Source: Reticulitermes lucifugus (Eukaryota > Arthropoda > Insecta > Blattodea > Rhinotermitidae). Taken from it: DNA of 64,000 nucleotides. Shown here piece after piece: positions 49,501-62,562 of this stretch (position 1 is its first letter; the number at the start of each line of letters is the position of its first letter). Position numbers and translations under genes: made by a program. The notes under the pieces were generated by a model. The model saw nothing but the letters and a program-made list of their open reading frames with translations, was not told the origin of the DNA and did not search any database. Where the stretch lies: the NCBI GenBank assembly GCA_026260175.1, contig JAKCWW010000040.1, positions 26,239 through 90,238 of the forward strand. The letters are read 5' to 3'.

Positions 49501-52500
49501 ACTGCTGGAATTTCTTCACAAGATAAAAAATAATTTTCATGTCAACAGGGATTAAGTTAGTTACATTTTCAGAATTTTCTCTTATCCAGTTTCTACGATT
49601 AAGGTCTCTTAATAGAGCGCAATTCCTTCTTGGCTGTTTGAAGTTCCTTGGTAAGTATAAGAACCACAGTCTTGAACATTTAAATGCTCCCCCCTCCCCG
49701 AACTAAAGAGTGAACATATGGGTTTCTTAGTCCCCTGAACAACTAGAGACAATTGTTCTGAGAAGTATGGCTTAGTTGATTTTCTTTAAGGAATTGTGGA
49801 GTCTTTCCTGAGAGCCGTCAGCCCTCTCAACACAAACATTCCGCCCTACTGCAGCACTTCCTACTTTAATATCACTATTCCTTTCCCTTGAGGTTTGCAG
49901 ACTAAAATGTTAGGTACATTTACTATCTTACATGTTCCTCCACCCAAATTCAGCATTCAATTGGTCACCCTAATAGAGTCAGGTTACAGGTACAAATTAT
50001 AAAGCATTTCAAAATGTAATTTTCTCCGACATCTGCAAATGTTTCTGAACACTTCATTCCCAAACACACTCAAAACTTATTTTAACCTTGTGGATAAACA
50101 CAGAAGCGCGTGTAATAAAAGAACTAAAATTACAATTTTATACAATTCAGTTTTCGGTTTCTTACAGAGTGTAAAATATTTCGTACTGAATAACAGCAAG
50201 GGTTCGGCTCTTAATTTCTCCATAAAAGCAGTTTTTGTGTTTTACTTTCTTCAAATCATTTGACTTTGCTAGTCTGACAAAACATCTACATTTATATTAT
50301 TTATTCGGCCTAAATTCTGGTCATTAAATATTAATACAAGGCCTACATATATTTCTTTCTATTTATTGCTAGGCAAACCATTTTAGAAGCGTCTAAACAG
50401 TTTTTGTGTTGTTCCTTACAATGTCTACATTTTTAACCAATAACTGAACATCAGTATGAAAGGGAAATAGTGCAGTCCGTTCAATTCCTACCCTTCCTTG
50501 TTTGCTCTAACATTTCTAATATCCATTCTAAGTCAAAGTAAAATGACAAGGTTTACGGCACATGTTCTTGTTTTATACCATTTCTGTAGGAAAGAAATCA
50601 GATATGCAATGCGTTAGCGTATACAAACTTTTAAACTGTCTTCTAATATCACATTTTAGCCTGTTTTTCATCCTAGGGAGTGACAATGGTGGCCCTTTAT
50701 GCCGCATGTTGTTCGTGTTAATTTTCTTTGCCCATCACCTAACCTATTTTCAAAAAATCATTCCTAATATCTAATATTTTTGTACTTTGTCATATAACGT
50801 GATAACAATGCAAAAATATGCTTTGGTTTTCCGCTTTGAGACTAAACAATTAAAAATTAGAGATAAGTATGTGTAAATTTCTACACACCTACATACCTAA
50901 AAACCACATAAAAATACTGTTTTTAGCTCAACAGAACTAAAGTGGCGCTGATTACAACCTGAAGGTTATACACAAGATATCTAAGGTATGCATACATACA
51001 CACACACACACCGTACTTAACTTTGCTATAAGTGTTTCACTAAAACACAACAATAAAACATATTACAACAACAATATAAATACGCGTGTAAGAATTCGTG
51101 ATAATTTTACAGGTAACTGAATTTAATGAGCAGCAATACAATTATTTTTGTAATTGCGTTGCAGACGTTCCTGACATTTACAGAGTTGTATGAGTATTCT
51201 CCCACATGTTCTTAGTTATCTGTTAATGGAGAATATATGACCAGTAACTGATCTACTAAGTGCAGTCCGGGCTTGTTACTCGTGAATTTCGATATGAAAA
51301 TCCTGATATCAAAATTGAATACCATTTATTGAAAACTACAACGCTTTACCGCGCCCCATACTTCAGAAGAAAGGACACTGGATGTAATTGTCGCACGTGG
51401 TGCTCAGTTATAATTACAGGAGTCAGGAGATGAATGTGGAAACTCCTGGACGCGCCGAACTGAAAGCCGTGAAGGGGATTGACACGTTCTGAAAATCTTG
51501 AAGGCGTGAGGTTGCACGTATTCTGCGGCTTTGTTGTCTGACTGCAGGACGGCTAGACAAGTCGGCCTGACGTAATCAAACAAAGTTGTGCCAAGTATAC
51601 GAGGGAAAGCCCATTTGAAGTTCACACTCTGCCACAGAACGAGGGAAACAGTCTTCAGTCCAGTCACTACCATTTGTCTCACTTTGGAGCTTCATAGCAT
51701 AAGCCTCCTTTTGGTATAGGGTTATTAATTTACTCGTGACTTATCTACCGACACTGACAACTACTAAGCATATACAGCAGCGAGTTACAGAATGATTAGT
51801 AAACAATGAAAATTACGTGAGGCCTAATTTAAGATATTATCCCGGAATTTTCATGAAGGAAATGAGAAATATCACAAATCTTCGGTTGAGGTTACCCGAT
51901 CTCAGAACCGAGATTAGAACCCTGGCTCTCATACATACGAAGCAGAGGTGATACTCAGTTGCGGCTGTCTTCAAGACGGATACAGTACGACTACTTTGGT
52001 GGACCCGAAGGATATTCCGCACACATGGAAAGATAACATTCAAATGCACTTCCAGCAACTGAATTCCGAACGTCCAGTCAGCAGCGATTATCTTTCTGCT
52101 TGAGCCATCACCTGCTTAGTAGAGGGCATACTTGGTGTTCAGGCTGTTTCGAATAACACGATGCGAAATCAAATATAATGCCCGAGTTTTAAATTCAACC
52201 CTGGCTACGAATTCCGAAACGCAGCATTCTACTTCCTGAATTGTGAATGCATTAATTTAATACAATAGGATTGATCCCGTATGTGCGCACACACGTGCGT
52301 AAAGAGAGACAGTAGCATACACTGGAATGCTTGTTGTTTTGTTTGAAAGTCGTACTGAAGATAAAATGATCAGAAAAATACCAGGGCTCCTCCAAAATCT
52401 TTATAAAACCGTCAGATTTCTCAATCCATTCGATTTTTTGGAAAAGAATCAAAACTCAGCGTAAAAAAACGCATTCTGCAAAAACACGACCAACTGAATT

Positions 52501-54381
52501 CCAAAGACACTTACACAGAAAACTACTGCACCTTGCAGTCACATACTACAAATCGTGTCAAGTCGTCAGTGGTGTAAGCTGAAAAACACAAGCAGTTCAG
52601 ATCGCGTACGTTTCTTCAGTCACAACAGCTGAACGATCGGTGAATAGGAGTGGACACGTGTGCTTCTAGGAAAACAACACTTTCCTGGTGCTTTCTTTGG
52701 CAATCTGCATACTTATTGGTATTTATCTTCAGCCCGTGACGCCCCAAATATACTTTAGCAAATATAATCGCAGTACATGTTCTCGCTCCTCACAGTCAAT
52801 TTATTTGCTTTGTTAAATACTTATAAAATCTAAGAGCAGAAGCAACAAATATAAGTTTAATACTGGAAATAAGATGTTTTTCCATTACAGATATTTTGTT
52901 TGATAAGCCAAATCTTAGCAACTTGGACATTTCGATGTCAACTTCGCGTCACGTAGAGGTTACGTGAAAACAACAAAACCTTACCAACCGGCTAAAAAAT
53001 GTTGTTTATTCACCACTATCGAAGTCGCATTCAATAGCTTAGGAGACGAAACGTCCAACAAGATGAACAGATACATGAACGGAAAATGTCCAAAATATAT
53101 TCACTTAATTCACACTAATTTGAGAAGAAAATAGACTGCTTTACAAAGGAGAGAATTAATGCGTTACAATTACTCGTATCGTAGTCATTTAAAATGACGA
53201 GTAACACAAGGTTCCAATACGTTTTCCTCATTACAGTCCATGAGCATCAATCATGAACACCCTGTATAAAGATAAGTAATGCAATAAAATCTAAAGAATT
53301 AAAAAGTTGACATTTCCATTTCTTTGTTCAAGAGTAGGGAAAAACGAGAAAGGAAAGCATAAGAACAATTCTCAAGGGGAAAATATCTCAAACTCTCTTG
53401 TCTGTCCCCTCTTCCTTCTGCCGTCTCCGCCATGTCTCCGCTTAGCCCACCCCACGCCGCTTTGTCTAGTTACGTCTGCTTGATGAATGAACTCAATCTG
53501 AAAGTCTAATCTGAAGCGAAAAGTTATGAAATTAATACGTGGTCCGAGAAGTCCTGAAAACACGGAAGGAAGAAAAGCTGGCCCTCAACTGAAACAAAAC
53601 TTAGGGATGACGGAAAAATAAATCCGGGATTCAACCCCCTTAGCTGCTGTTACTAAGAAGGAACTGAAACTATCAAAATAAGTTATAGGATAAAAAGCGA
53701 AATTTCTATGAAAGAAAGGCAATGAAATGAACCATACAAAACATGTAAAGAAATATGAAGACAAAAACTGCCGAATATCTTACATATATATTTCCAACAG
53801 TAAAATAATCAAGTATTTCCCTTAACGTGTCGGGGAACTTCCTTTCGTCTCTCTTTCTCCATTTGCAATTTTAAAATACTTACCTTAAAGATAATTCATT
53901 AGAGCAGGCTTCAACATATTCATAAGGACTGGCCTAAATGTCGCTTTGATTATTCCTAAACAAAAGACGAATTCCAAAGATTTTGTTACAAAACCTTTCA
54001 ATAATTCCTCCGTACCTTACTTAAGGAATTCTTTCTCAAAAACGGCGGTGGTTTTTAAATGACTAGTCCCTTTAATAAAGCGCCAGAGAAATGCTTAAGT
54101 GTCCGACGCCTTTATCTCGTTTTATTATTTTCATCGGTGACAATAAGTTCGTCGCAGACTTATAAACGGTTTAGTTTTTTACATCGTTTTTCTGTTAACA
54201 CTACATGTAATTACAACGTAACGAACTTGTCTGTAAATTACGGCTTCACCGTACAAAGGCTCTTATAACACTGTGCATATGTCAAAAGTTCAGGAAATAA
54301 AACAGCAATACATATCGAGTAAACGGTCTATTAAGGAATACTTACAACAGATATTACGTGGTGCAAAATCTATGCATTGTA
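49501..54381. other. Unique DNA, about 4.9 kb
   Basis: No gene recognised. A short (CA)n run lies at 50992-51011. The minus-strand open frame at 51404-51682 (92 codons) has no known domain. A box-B-like GATTAGAACCC near 51912 has no tRNA-like context. Confidence 0.45.
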
Positions 54382-54396
54382 TTTCAGATTTGATTA

Positions 54397-54889
54397 ACTA
54401 ACTAACTAAGCCCATGGAGCACAGTCCTTGAGAAGCTAACAGGTCCTCAGCTAGTTAAGAAATTCCCCGCATATTATGGAAACCAAAGTTTAATTACCGC
54501 ACTCACAACAGCCCGCCACCTGCCCCCTATCCTCAGCCATATCAATCCAGTCAATGCCCCCATCCCAAGTCCTGAAAATCCATTTTAATATTATCCTCCC
54601 ATCTACGCCTGGATCTTCCAAGTGGTCTCCTTCGTTCAGGTACCCCACCAAAATCTTGTATGCACCTCTCGCGTCCACCACACGTGCTACATGCCCCGCC
54701 CACCTTATTCTTCTTGATTTGATCACAAGATATAATATTTCGTGATGAGTACGGATCATCAAGTTCCTCGTTATGTAGTCTTCTCCACTCCCCTGTTACC
54801 TCGTCCCTCTTAGGCCCAAATATCCTCCTCAGTACCCTATTCACGAACACCCTCAGCCTATGTTCCTCCCTCAGTGTGAGAGACCAAGT
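54397..54889 (-). pseudogene. 5'-truncated LINE insertion with 15-bp target duplication
   Basis: Minus strand from 54889: [20 protein letters not shown] and [15 protein letters not shown] in one frame, [15 protein letters not shown] in a second, then [20 protein letters not shown] back in the first. This is the characteristic C-terminal region of an insect LINE with frameshifts. The 3' UTR continues to a (TTAG)n tail at 54397-54410. Perfect duplication TTTCAGATTTGATTA at 54382-54396 and 54890-54904 fixes both ends. Only the last 490 bp of the element were inserted. Confidence 0.9.
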
Positions 54890-54904
54890 TTTCAGATTTG
54901 ATTA

Positions 54905-55842
54905 TAAGCTGCAAAGTAAAACTTATTTAGAAGCTGACAAGTAACTAGCTGTTCAAGAACTGTGCTTTTTATGAAACTTGGAGATACATATTTGTGTTTA
55001 CAAGAGCCGATTACTGGATTCTATCACACATTACCTTAATAGAGGAGAAACGTTATGATAGCGCAAACTCCCTACCTCATTCAGAAACTACATAACAAGG
55101 TTGATATGATATGTGTATGACAGAACATTCTCACGCCTCGGAAACTGTCACGTCAAAGGTAATGCAAAACAGGATGCCGTATTCCAGTTCCTGAACGTGT
55201 CAATATGGACTTTACTAAGCAACCGGATCAAACGTAAAAAACTGAAGAATGTGTTTTTTTACGTTATTATTACGTCATGAATTAAGTAGAAAAATAAAGT
55301 AGCCTCGAAAAGTGACAAGTCTCCCTTCCGAACCATTTAGGGGAAGCTTAAAAAATTAAAACTTATTTTTCAAATCTCCATACGGTACTTTCCAATTCAA
55401 CCGTAAATATTGTAAGCTTTATAAAACACGAAAAGGAAAACTAACATGTATTTGAAGTGCACGCATAAATAAATGCACAACAGCTTTTATCATCTTAAAA
55501 ATCTTCAAATTTTCTTGAAACATGGACACTGCCTTTATAAATATCCAGGACTGATCATATTCGATGTTTGTTAAATATATAAATCAAACACAAAATTAGG
55601 AGATTATTCGGAAATGTTTCCGTGCCCCAAAAAGTCCTACACCTTACATGGAAGGAACTGACGTCTCCTAATATTCATAACTATTTGCACAACACACGGC
55701 GTCACATGCCAAAAGACACTAATTTTCAAGAGCGAAATTTCTGAAGCGCTCTTTAAATATCTGTAAGAAATTGCACACCTTGACGTGAATCCCGCTGTTA
55801 CTGTGCCCACATTTAACGGATATTATGATGTGATTTAGGCTT
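54905..55842. other. Unique AT-rich DNA
   Basis: Nothing recognised. Confidence 0.5.
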
Positions 55843-56138
55843 TACTTTTTTTAATTATTGAAGGGCCCCGTAGCAGATGCTACGGACGCACCGCAGCCTT
55901 AAAGGCTTATTATGCAACCCTTTGAGAAAGACGATGAAGATGATGTTTTCTCTCCTTTTCCATTTTAAAGGAGCACCGGTGGAACGAAATGGACAGGGGA
56001 AAACCGAAGTACTCGGAGAAAACCCTGTCCCAGTGCCACTTTGTACACCACAAATCCCACAAGGACCGACCCGGGATCGAACCCGGGCGGGCGCGATGAG
56101 AAGCCGGCGACTAACCGTCTGAGCCATGGCACGGCCCC
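55843..56138 (-). mobile_element. SINE-A, full-length copy
   Basis: Minus-strand head GGGGCCGTGCCATGGCTCAG, intact box B GGTTCGATCCC (complement near 56080) and the shared central block; ends in the T-run at 55847-55852. AGGCTT flanks both sides (55837-55842 and 56139-56144), a possible 6-bp duplication. Open frames on both strands are SINE translations. Confidence 0.87.
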
Positions 56139-56144
56139 AGGCTT

Positions 56145-58078
56145 AAATTAGTAGTATGACACAAATGCTGACACACTCACCGTTCACATCTGGGATCTGT
56201 CATTGTGCTTACCTGAAAATAAAGACAACACACTTTACAAACTGTTCAATAGTATGCTAATAATGATTATTGCTTGAAATTATCATAATCTTATACGCAC
56301 TTCAAGTATCAATTTCTGAAATGTTAAAGCGGATGAAAGAACAGAATCATGTTATTCATAAGTTACATTACAAGAAAAATAAACGCTTGAGAAAAACTTC
56401 GTAATTTACACAGATCATACAGCACTTCTATTGGTAAAATACTGGAGGATCAGATGGGCTCGGAATATGGTTAGCAACCAGAATGAGAAAAATATGTCCA
56501 ACATTTTCAATGGAAAACCTCTTGGAAAACGTTAATTTAAAATAGAGTGAATGATATGGAAGGATTATGTTAAGACGGATTTTGGGTGGTATACGTTGTG
56601 AGGTGGGAGATTGCTGGAACAAGCAGAACTAACGATAGCCACTCAAGTGCAACCATGGTGGCAATAAATTGCTGTGTTGCAATTCATCGCCATTAATGAT
56701 AGTAAAAATAATGCTTTTGTTGGCTGCTCTTATTGATTATATTTTCCACTTTATTAACACCTTACTTCCCGTAGTTTCTCCACGCTTGTAGTCTTCTTCT
56801 TATTGCTTTCCTTTTCCATCCCTTACAGACCCGGTATTCAATACATCAACATATGAAAGTTTTACGGGTATTCCTGTAACCTCAACATATGCAATGTAAC
56901 ATATAAAAAAAACACGAACACTGGCATCATAACATTATTCGTCAGTGTCAATAAAGTTGCCATGAACAGTGCACGTGTCCATACCATCTCAGTGAATTAC
57001 GATTTTATACGATAATATTTTTTTGGACATAAAGTACCTCAAAATTATCCTCCGAGGACACTTTATAAAAATCTGAATCTTTGATCGAGTTAATCATAAA
57101 AATGAAAAACATGAGTTCCTGGTTTGTCTTCTTTAGGACTACAGCCTGGATAACAATCTGTGTCTCAGGCGCCTGTTAGATGGTAGCCAGTCACAATATA
57201 GGCCTTACAGTAAGAAGTTTTTATATCATTATTTGACACTACAAGAAAATTATCTGTAATTAGGAATTCTTTTCATAATTTTGTTGTTTATTCTATTGTC
57301 GTCATATTAACTAGACAGCTATAGGATGCTGTTTCAAAAGTGGTTTTCGCACACTTCTGTGTCACACTAAATTTTTGCATTGTGTTTAAAGATAAAAATA
57401 TGGAAGTCTAATTCATAAGTTTTTGCGTTTGACTTTATACAAAATGAAGGAAATAATAACAAGGGTAATGAGGTCTTAAGACAGAATCCTATACTCCGTT
57501 CCAATGTACTGCTGAATAATAAAAATTTAGTTAATTAAATTCAATCGACGCACAAATTCCGAAACTAATAATAAGAATACTGTATGACATATTCATACAC
57601 AAAAATTAAGGAGACATTAAATAAGTTTAGAATACGATTTCAACTCTCAATTGAAATATAAATCTCATTATTGTTGGATAGCTTTATTATCAAGGAAGTT
57701 CAGTAAGAAGTCGAATTCGATAATTTAAAAAGCCAAAAAATGTATTTAGTTTATAATGTAATTTATTTAGGTTAAGCAGAGTATTAGCTGAAAGACTAGC
57801 AGACGTTTCATATTTGAACAAAATCCTCCGTCTCGATAAGCCAGTTAATCTCACCAAGAAATAAACATTTATTTGAGGAAGTTCATCACCGTTCACACAT
57901 AAGCCCTTGACTCTAGTCCAACCTCATTTTTAACATGTCCTATTGACATCAGTTATCACCGCCACAGCCTGTATCATATACGAGCTTACATTAAGAGGAC
58001 CTATTTATTGTCCGAAAGGTGTTTGGAAACAACAGAGATCTCTTTATAATTTTGAAGTCTTCGTGGTGACAGTATTTT
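56145..58078. other. Unique AT-rich DNA
   Basis: Nothing recognised. Confidence 0.5.
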
Positions 58079-58149
58079 ATAAAATCCTCTCGGGCCGACA
58101 GCCGAAATTTGAATTACCTGACGCGGCTGTCGGAACGAGAGGATTTTAT
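58079..58149. repeat. 26-bp-arm hairpin
   Basis: Arms at 58079-58104 and 58124-58149 pair at 24 of 26 positions (the two mismatches are adjacent) around a 19-base loop. The GC-rich inner part GCCGACAGCCG against CGGCTGTCGG is perfect. The GATCTCTTT flanking both arms (58038 and 58153 areas) suggests a larger but weaker palindrome. It could be a foldback relic, a small-RNA precursor or a terminator-like structure. Confidence 0.7.
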
Positions 58150-60237
58150 AGGGATCTCTTTCCCTCACACTACACAAACAAAGCTTTTAAAGATTTCAAG
58201 TAAATGCAAATTATTTACTGTATACTCGAAATAATATTTCTCCCTGTCTCACACATGACCAACGATTATTCTGTGTTCATTATAAACTACACAGGGCTAC
58301 GATGTATAATGGTTCATAAACCGTGTAAACATAATCGGTATCTTTCTTTTCTTCGGGTATCCAGAAGTTCTTTTATTCCAGTACCTGTTGTTATTCTACA
58401 CAGTATTTCTCTTCATTTTATCCATATCTTGAAACAATTTCTGTTTGGTAGTTTTAAATTTCATCGATAATTAGCCATTAACTCTCCTCAAACGTAGCAC
58501 TCTGTCTTAGCTCTTACAGTATTTCAAAACACCTGGTTTATTCTGAAGGGTTCGTTATTTTGATGGAAGGCTTGGGAATTAACCAGATGACTGGCAACAT
58601 ATTATGAATAGTAAAATAAGTTATGACTACGCACATGTGTTGTATTTGAGATAAGGTTATGATTAATCAGTAATATAAAGGTATGGCATTGAAATTCTAA
58701 GTTTCGTCGATAATTTTCGCAAAACTCTATCTTAATCAACAGTCTACTCTCGTGACCCTCGTGATGGATGGGACCCATATGTAAGCTACTTAACTAAGAG
58801 TCGAAACACCCTCAGTTCTGCTGTTTTACTCTTAAGGAGTTCCAGGCTTCATTAACATATTTAAAAGCTTCTCTCTCTCTGATGTTAAATGTTCATTTTG
58901 ATCTGATAAACTTTTTCCAAAGTTTAAATTCATGACGTCACTAACGTTCTCGTAAAATTGTAATTTCATTCTGCATACTCTCTGTGGTGTGTGTTAGGGT
59001 ATCTTAAATATTCAATTACCACAAAACCACCAAACTTTCACACACTACTGCACTTTATATCAGCACAGGCGGTTCAGTATCATGCGCCATTATCAGGGCC
59101 CTTTGTACGTTCTAGATCTAGCAAATTCCACAAAGCATCAAAAGATATTGTAATCACGTAATAACTTATCGTCTGAAAACCCAGTATTTTTAATGGTAAT
59201 ACAAGTCTATGTTGTACTCCTGAAAGTTAGAATGCAGCAGGTAGTTTTCATTGCTGATCCCTAAATTGTGTCTTTCTTTCCACATAAAGGAACAAGTCAT
59301 TTTTTACTAGTCTTGCAGGTGCTCATTCTTTGCTTTTCTAAGTTATTCCAAAAACTGCTCTATAATAGCATACATGTACTCTATAGACAGAGAGACAGAG
59401 CCCACATTGCATGTCTCACATGTGCTATAAAATGTAAATGCTGCCACGTTTTCGAACACTAACACCATTAATGAAACGAAATATTTTCCTCGCTTTCTAC
59501 AAAAAAGGATGTGCAAGCCTTGCACTTCTGTGAAATATAATCTGAAAACCATTACCGAAAAACGAAAAAGGAACGCTGGCTTAAGCAAGCAATAGTAATG
59601 CCATAAATTCTCTCGTGATGTCAAGCCTCATACCTCTCTTCCTTGCAGTAACAGTGTGTCCTCTCACATTCAAATATACACCAAAAAAATGAAAGAAAAA
59701 GAGGAAGATTTACTTGTTATGAGTTTTCCTCGTCTTACTGTAGACGAGGTCTCTGTATGGGCCGGCTCTATTGTCCTACATCCACCACCAAATCTCGTTG
59801 ACTCCTTTTAGTTGGTCGCTATTAGTGTTCCGTGTTTCCCCTTAGACAGCAGCACCTCCGCTACTCCTAAAGATGACCGGGCATGTTCCATTGTTATATT
59901 ATATTTAAAAGCTCCTGAGCTCCTTCCGTTTACGCTCAAGCGTGCAAAGAGAATGGGAGAGGGTGAAGAGGGATTCAGCCTTTGAACAGAGATCTTCTAT
60001 TGTATTCATTATTATGAACGACCTGAAGCGGCATCTATTCTATAGGAAAGAATAATAAAAATAATTCTGTTGGTTTTCTTGGAGTGTAGCATTTTTGGGG
60101 CATTAGCTAGGATACACAGCTTGGTGTTACGTTTATAGCGCATTCACATTACGGTTAGTATTTGTTTTATAGGCTACGTGTGGACTACAAAGCTCGTTAA
60201 TAAGAGAGCATTAAACCTGTTGGTGAAATATGTGAAT
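58150..60237. other. Unique DNA
   Basis: Nothing recognised. CACCTCCGCTACTCC at 59846 weakly resembles sequence at about 40285 on the other strand. Confidence 0.5.
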
Positions 60238-60754
60238 ATACTGCAAATTAACAAGACAGGCAATGTACGTATAACGTAATATTGAGGCGCGTTCGAGCAA
60301 CAATTGTTGCCGTGGAAAAGCAATAAATATTACAAATACTGAGCCTTAGTTATCCAGCATGCAAAGCGCATGCGCCGTATTATATTGTCATCTGTGGGCT
60401 GTTCTGCTCTACAATCTTTTTCCACATTATCTCATAAACGGCACGATTTTCGGAAAACGTTACTGAACACAAAATGTGTTTCGATTTTCTCCACAAATTT
60501 TACCTGAAACGTTTCTCATTCTGAGAAGAAGTCAGCGACACATTGTCATAAATGTACAAACGTCTTCATGTAAAGTACCCGCTATGCTTGCCAGATTTTG
60601 ATCAAACTTGAATTTTCTAGACAGGTCTTCGAAAAAAATTCAAATATAAAATTTCATGAAAATCCTTCCAGTGGGAGTCGAGTTCTTCCATTCGGACGAA
60701 CGGACAGACATTAGGAAGCTAATACTCGCTTTTCGAAATTTTGCGAACGCGCCT
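60238..60754 (+). mobile_element. Nonautonomous repeat family with GCGAACGCGCCT ends, copy 2
   Basis: Opposite orientation to the 35246 copy. AGGCGCGTTCG (60285-60295) and GCGAACGCGCCT (60743-60754) are the inverted repeats. Between them are a GCATGCAAAGCGCATGC palindrome, GGCACGATTTTCGG and CTTCCAGTGGGAGTC. Similarity with copy 1 extends left to about 60238. Confidence 0.72.
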
Positions 60755-61271
60755 AATGAACTCTGTTACGCATATACATAATTTTTACGCTCACATGTAG
60801 TTATACGCAATCGAATCAATAATCCGTCTTATAGCAGAAGCCTCATTAGAAGTTGTGGAAGAAGAGAAACAGGAACGTAGAAATAGATTGCAGAGAAGAG
60901 TTAAGTAGTAATGGTGATAATTGAAAAATAATACCATTAAACAAAGAACAGCTGATCTAATGACGCAGGCACAGCCAATAAATCTGTAGTCCAAAACGAT
61001 TAGTATTGTGTGGACATAAATAAATGTAATTTAATGGAAAAATATTCAATAAACTGCGCATCAGTGTCGTTAATAGTGCTGTAGAAGAAATTCAAAACCG
61101 TCAACACTGAAACCCATTTTAACCCTCAAGCTTCAGTGACCAAACAATGCGGTCGGCCTGTGTAGATCGCAATGTCAAAGTAACATCATACTTCTTAAGC
61201 ATAAATATTTTTGTTGGTTTGGATTTTGAACTTTTCTCACTTGTAAATTATATTAATCTTGATAACGTGAA
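60755..61271. other. Unique DNA
   Basis: Nothing recognised. Confidence 0.5.
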
Positions 61272-61546
61272 GTTAAAATTAAAGCTCACCCTAGAGCAGG
61301 CTGTGAAGGCCCAGGGTGGATTACAGATGTAGCTCTACTCTTTCTTTAGCCTAGATGGGGATGGGTGGTTAACGCCACGTCCCGGTCGCTTTACCCCGGG
61401 AAAGAGCCGGTACCCCTTGTACAGGGGGCTCGGTGAGCCCCAGGTCCGGTAAGGACTTGTGCGGAAAATCTCGCTTCCATCGGGATTCGATCCCTGGACC
61501 GTCCAGCCCGTAGCGAATCGCTATAACGACTATGCTATCCCGGCCC
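61272..61546 (-). mobile_element. SINE-C, well-preserved copy
   Basis: Minus-strand head GGGCCGGGATAGCATAGTCG at 61546, box B GGATCGAATCCCG (complement near 61485), and a body with GGGGCTCACCGAGCC and CGACCGGGACGTGGCG. The tail lies in AAAGCTCACC-type sequence at 61280. It aligns along its length with 21411-21698. Confidence 0.85.
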
Positions 61547-62562
61547 ACGCGATATTCATTTTGACAGTGTATTTAAACTTTCGCCTGCAAGATATATTTT
61601 TATGGGCATGTTTGTACTAGTGTATCTATCTTTCCTCTGTAAGAATTTACGTAGCCATAGTCACTAGGCAACATTATACTCGTACGTTAGAAACGCAGGT
61701 GCAGACTCAGTTAATAGCAAATTTCTCCACCGAAAACGATTCAGAATCACTCCCAACAACGATGTGTTTCGTATCCAATTATTCATTCAAAACGTGCAGA
61801 CCTTCTCACGATCTATTACGTTCACGAACATTTTGCAATACTAAGCTCCAAACGTACGGTAGTAATTGCCATCACACCCAAAGGTAAATAGTGTTTTATG
61901 GGCCTCAGTTTTCTTTTTTTATCTTACATTCGTGACGAAGTGGGCCCATATGAAAAAAATTTCCAACTTTTCACAGTTATACCCCCTCCAAACATTGAAG
62001 GTTTTGCTCAAGACTTGTGTTTCTTAGAGTCTTGTAGATGAAGATTCAAATAATCCTGAATACGGAGAAAGCAAGTTCCTCCTAAACGTCGATAACAATT
62101 TAACAATCGACACGGCGACACATCGCAGACAAATTTAATCATCATTAAAGATTTTACATTAAGTAGTGTTACGCTAACATATCATAATTCAGGTGTCTAT
62201 ACTAGCTCCGTATTAAGTGTACTAATATTCCAATATTAGAAATTAAAATGGTTATGCAGCTGCTAGTGGCATGGTAGTCAAGCCGTGTATCACGTATGTA
62301 GCTGTTATGTTGAAAATTATTCACAAACCGACAAATACACGGACATTATAGTACCATATGCCGACATAATTCTTTCAGCTACCTAAAATACCTACAAACC
62401 TAAACTGTGATGACCGGACGATGATCATAGCGATGACGATTATGTGCTACTGGTGATAATTTGGTAATTACGGTAGTAGGAATTATACAAGTATTTCAAA
62501 CGAATTCAACGAATCCAAAAAGAAGTATTTATCAATAACAGTTGTGTTTTTAGGCTTCCGCC
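61547..62562. other. Unique AT-rich DNA
   Basis: Nothing recognised. Confidence 0.5.

Noticed and set aside
51340-51380. Minus-strand CTGAAGTATGGGGCGCGG as a ribozyme relic
   Set aside because: The core has an insertion and no GAAAC follows; too degraded to support.
53040-53058. GACGAAACGTCC as a hammerhead-like site
   Set aside because: GAAACGTC is present but no core or stem II precedes it.
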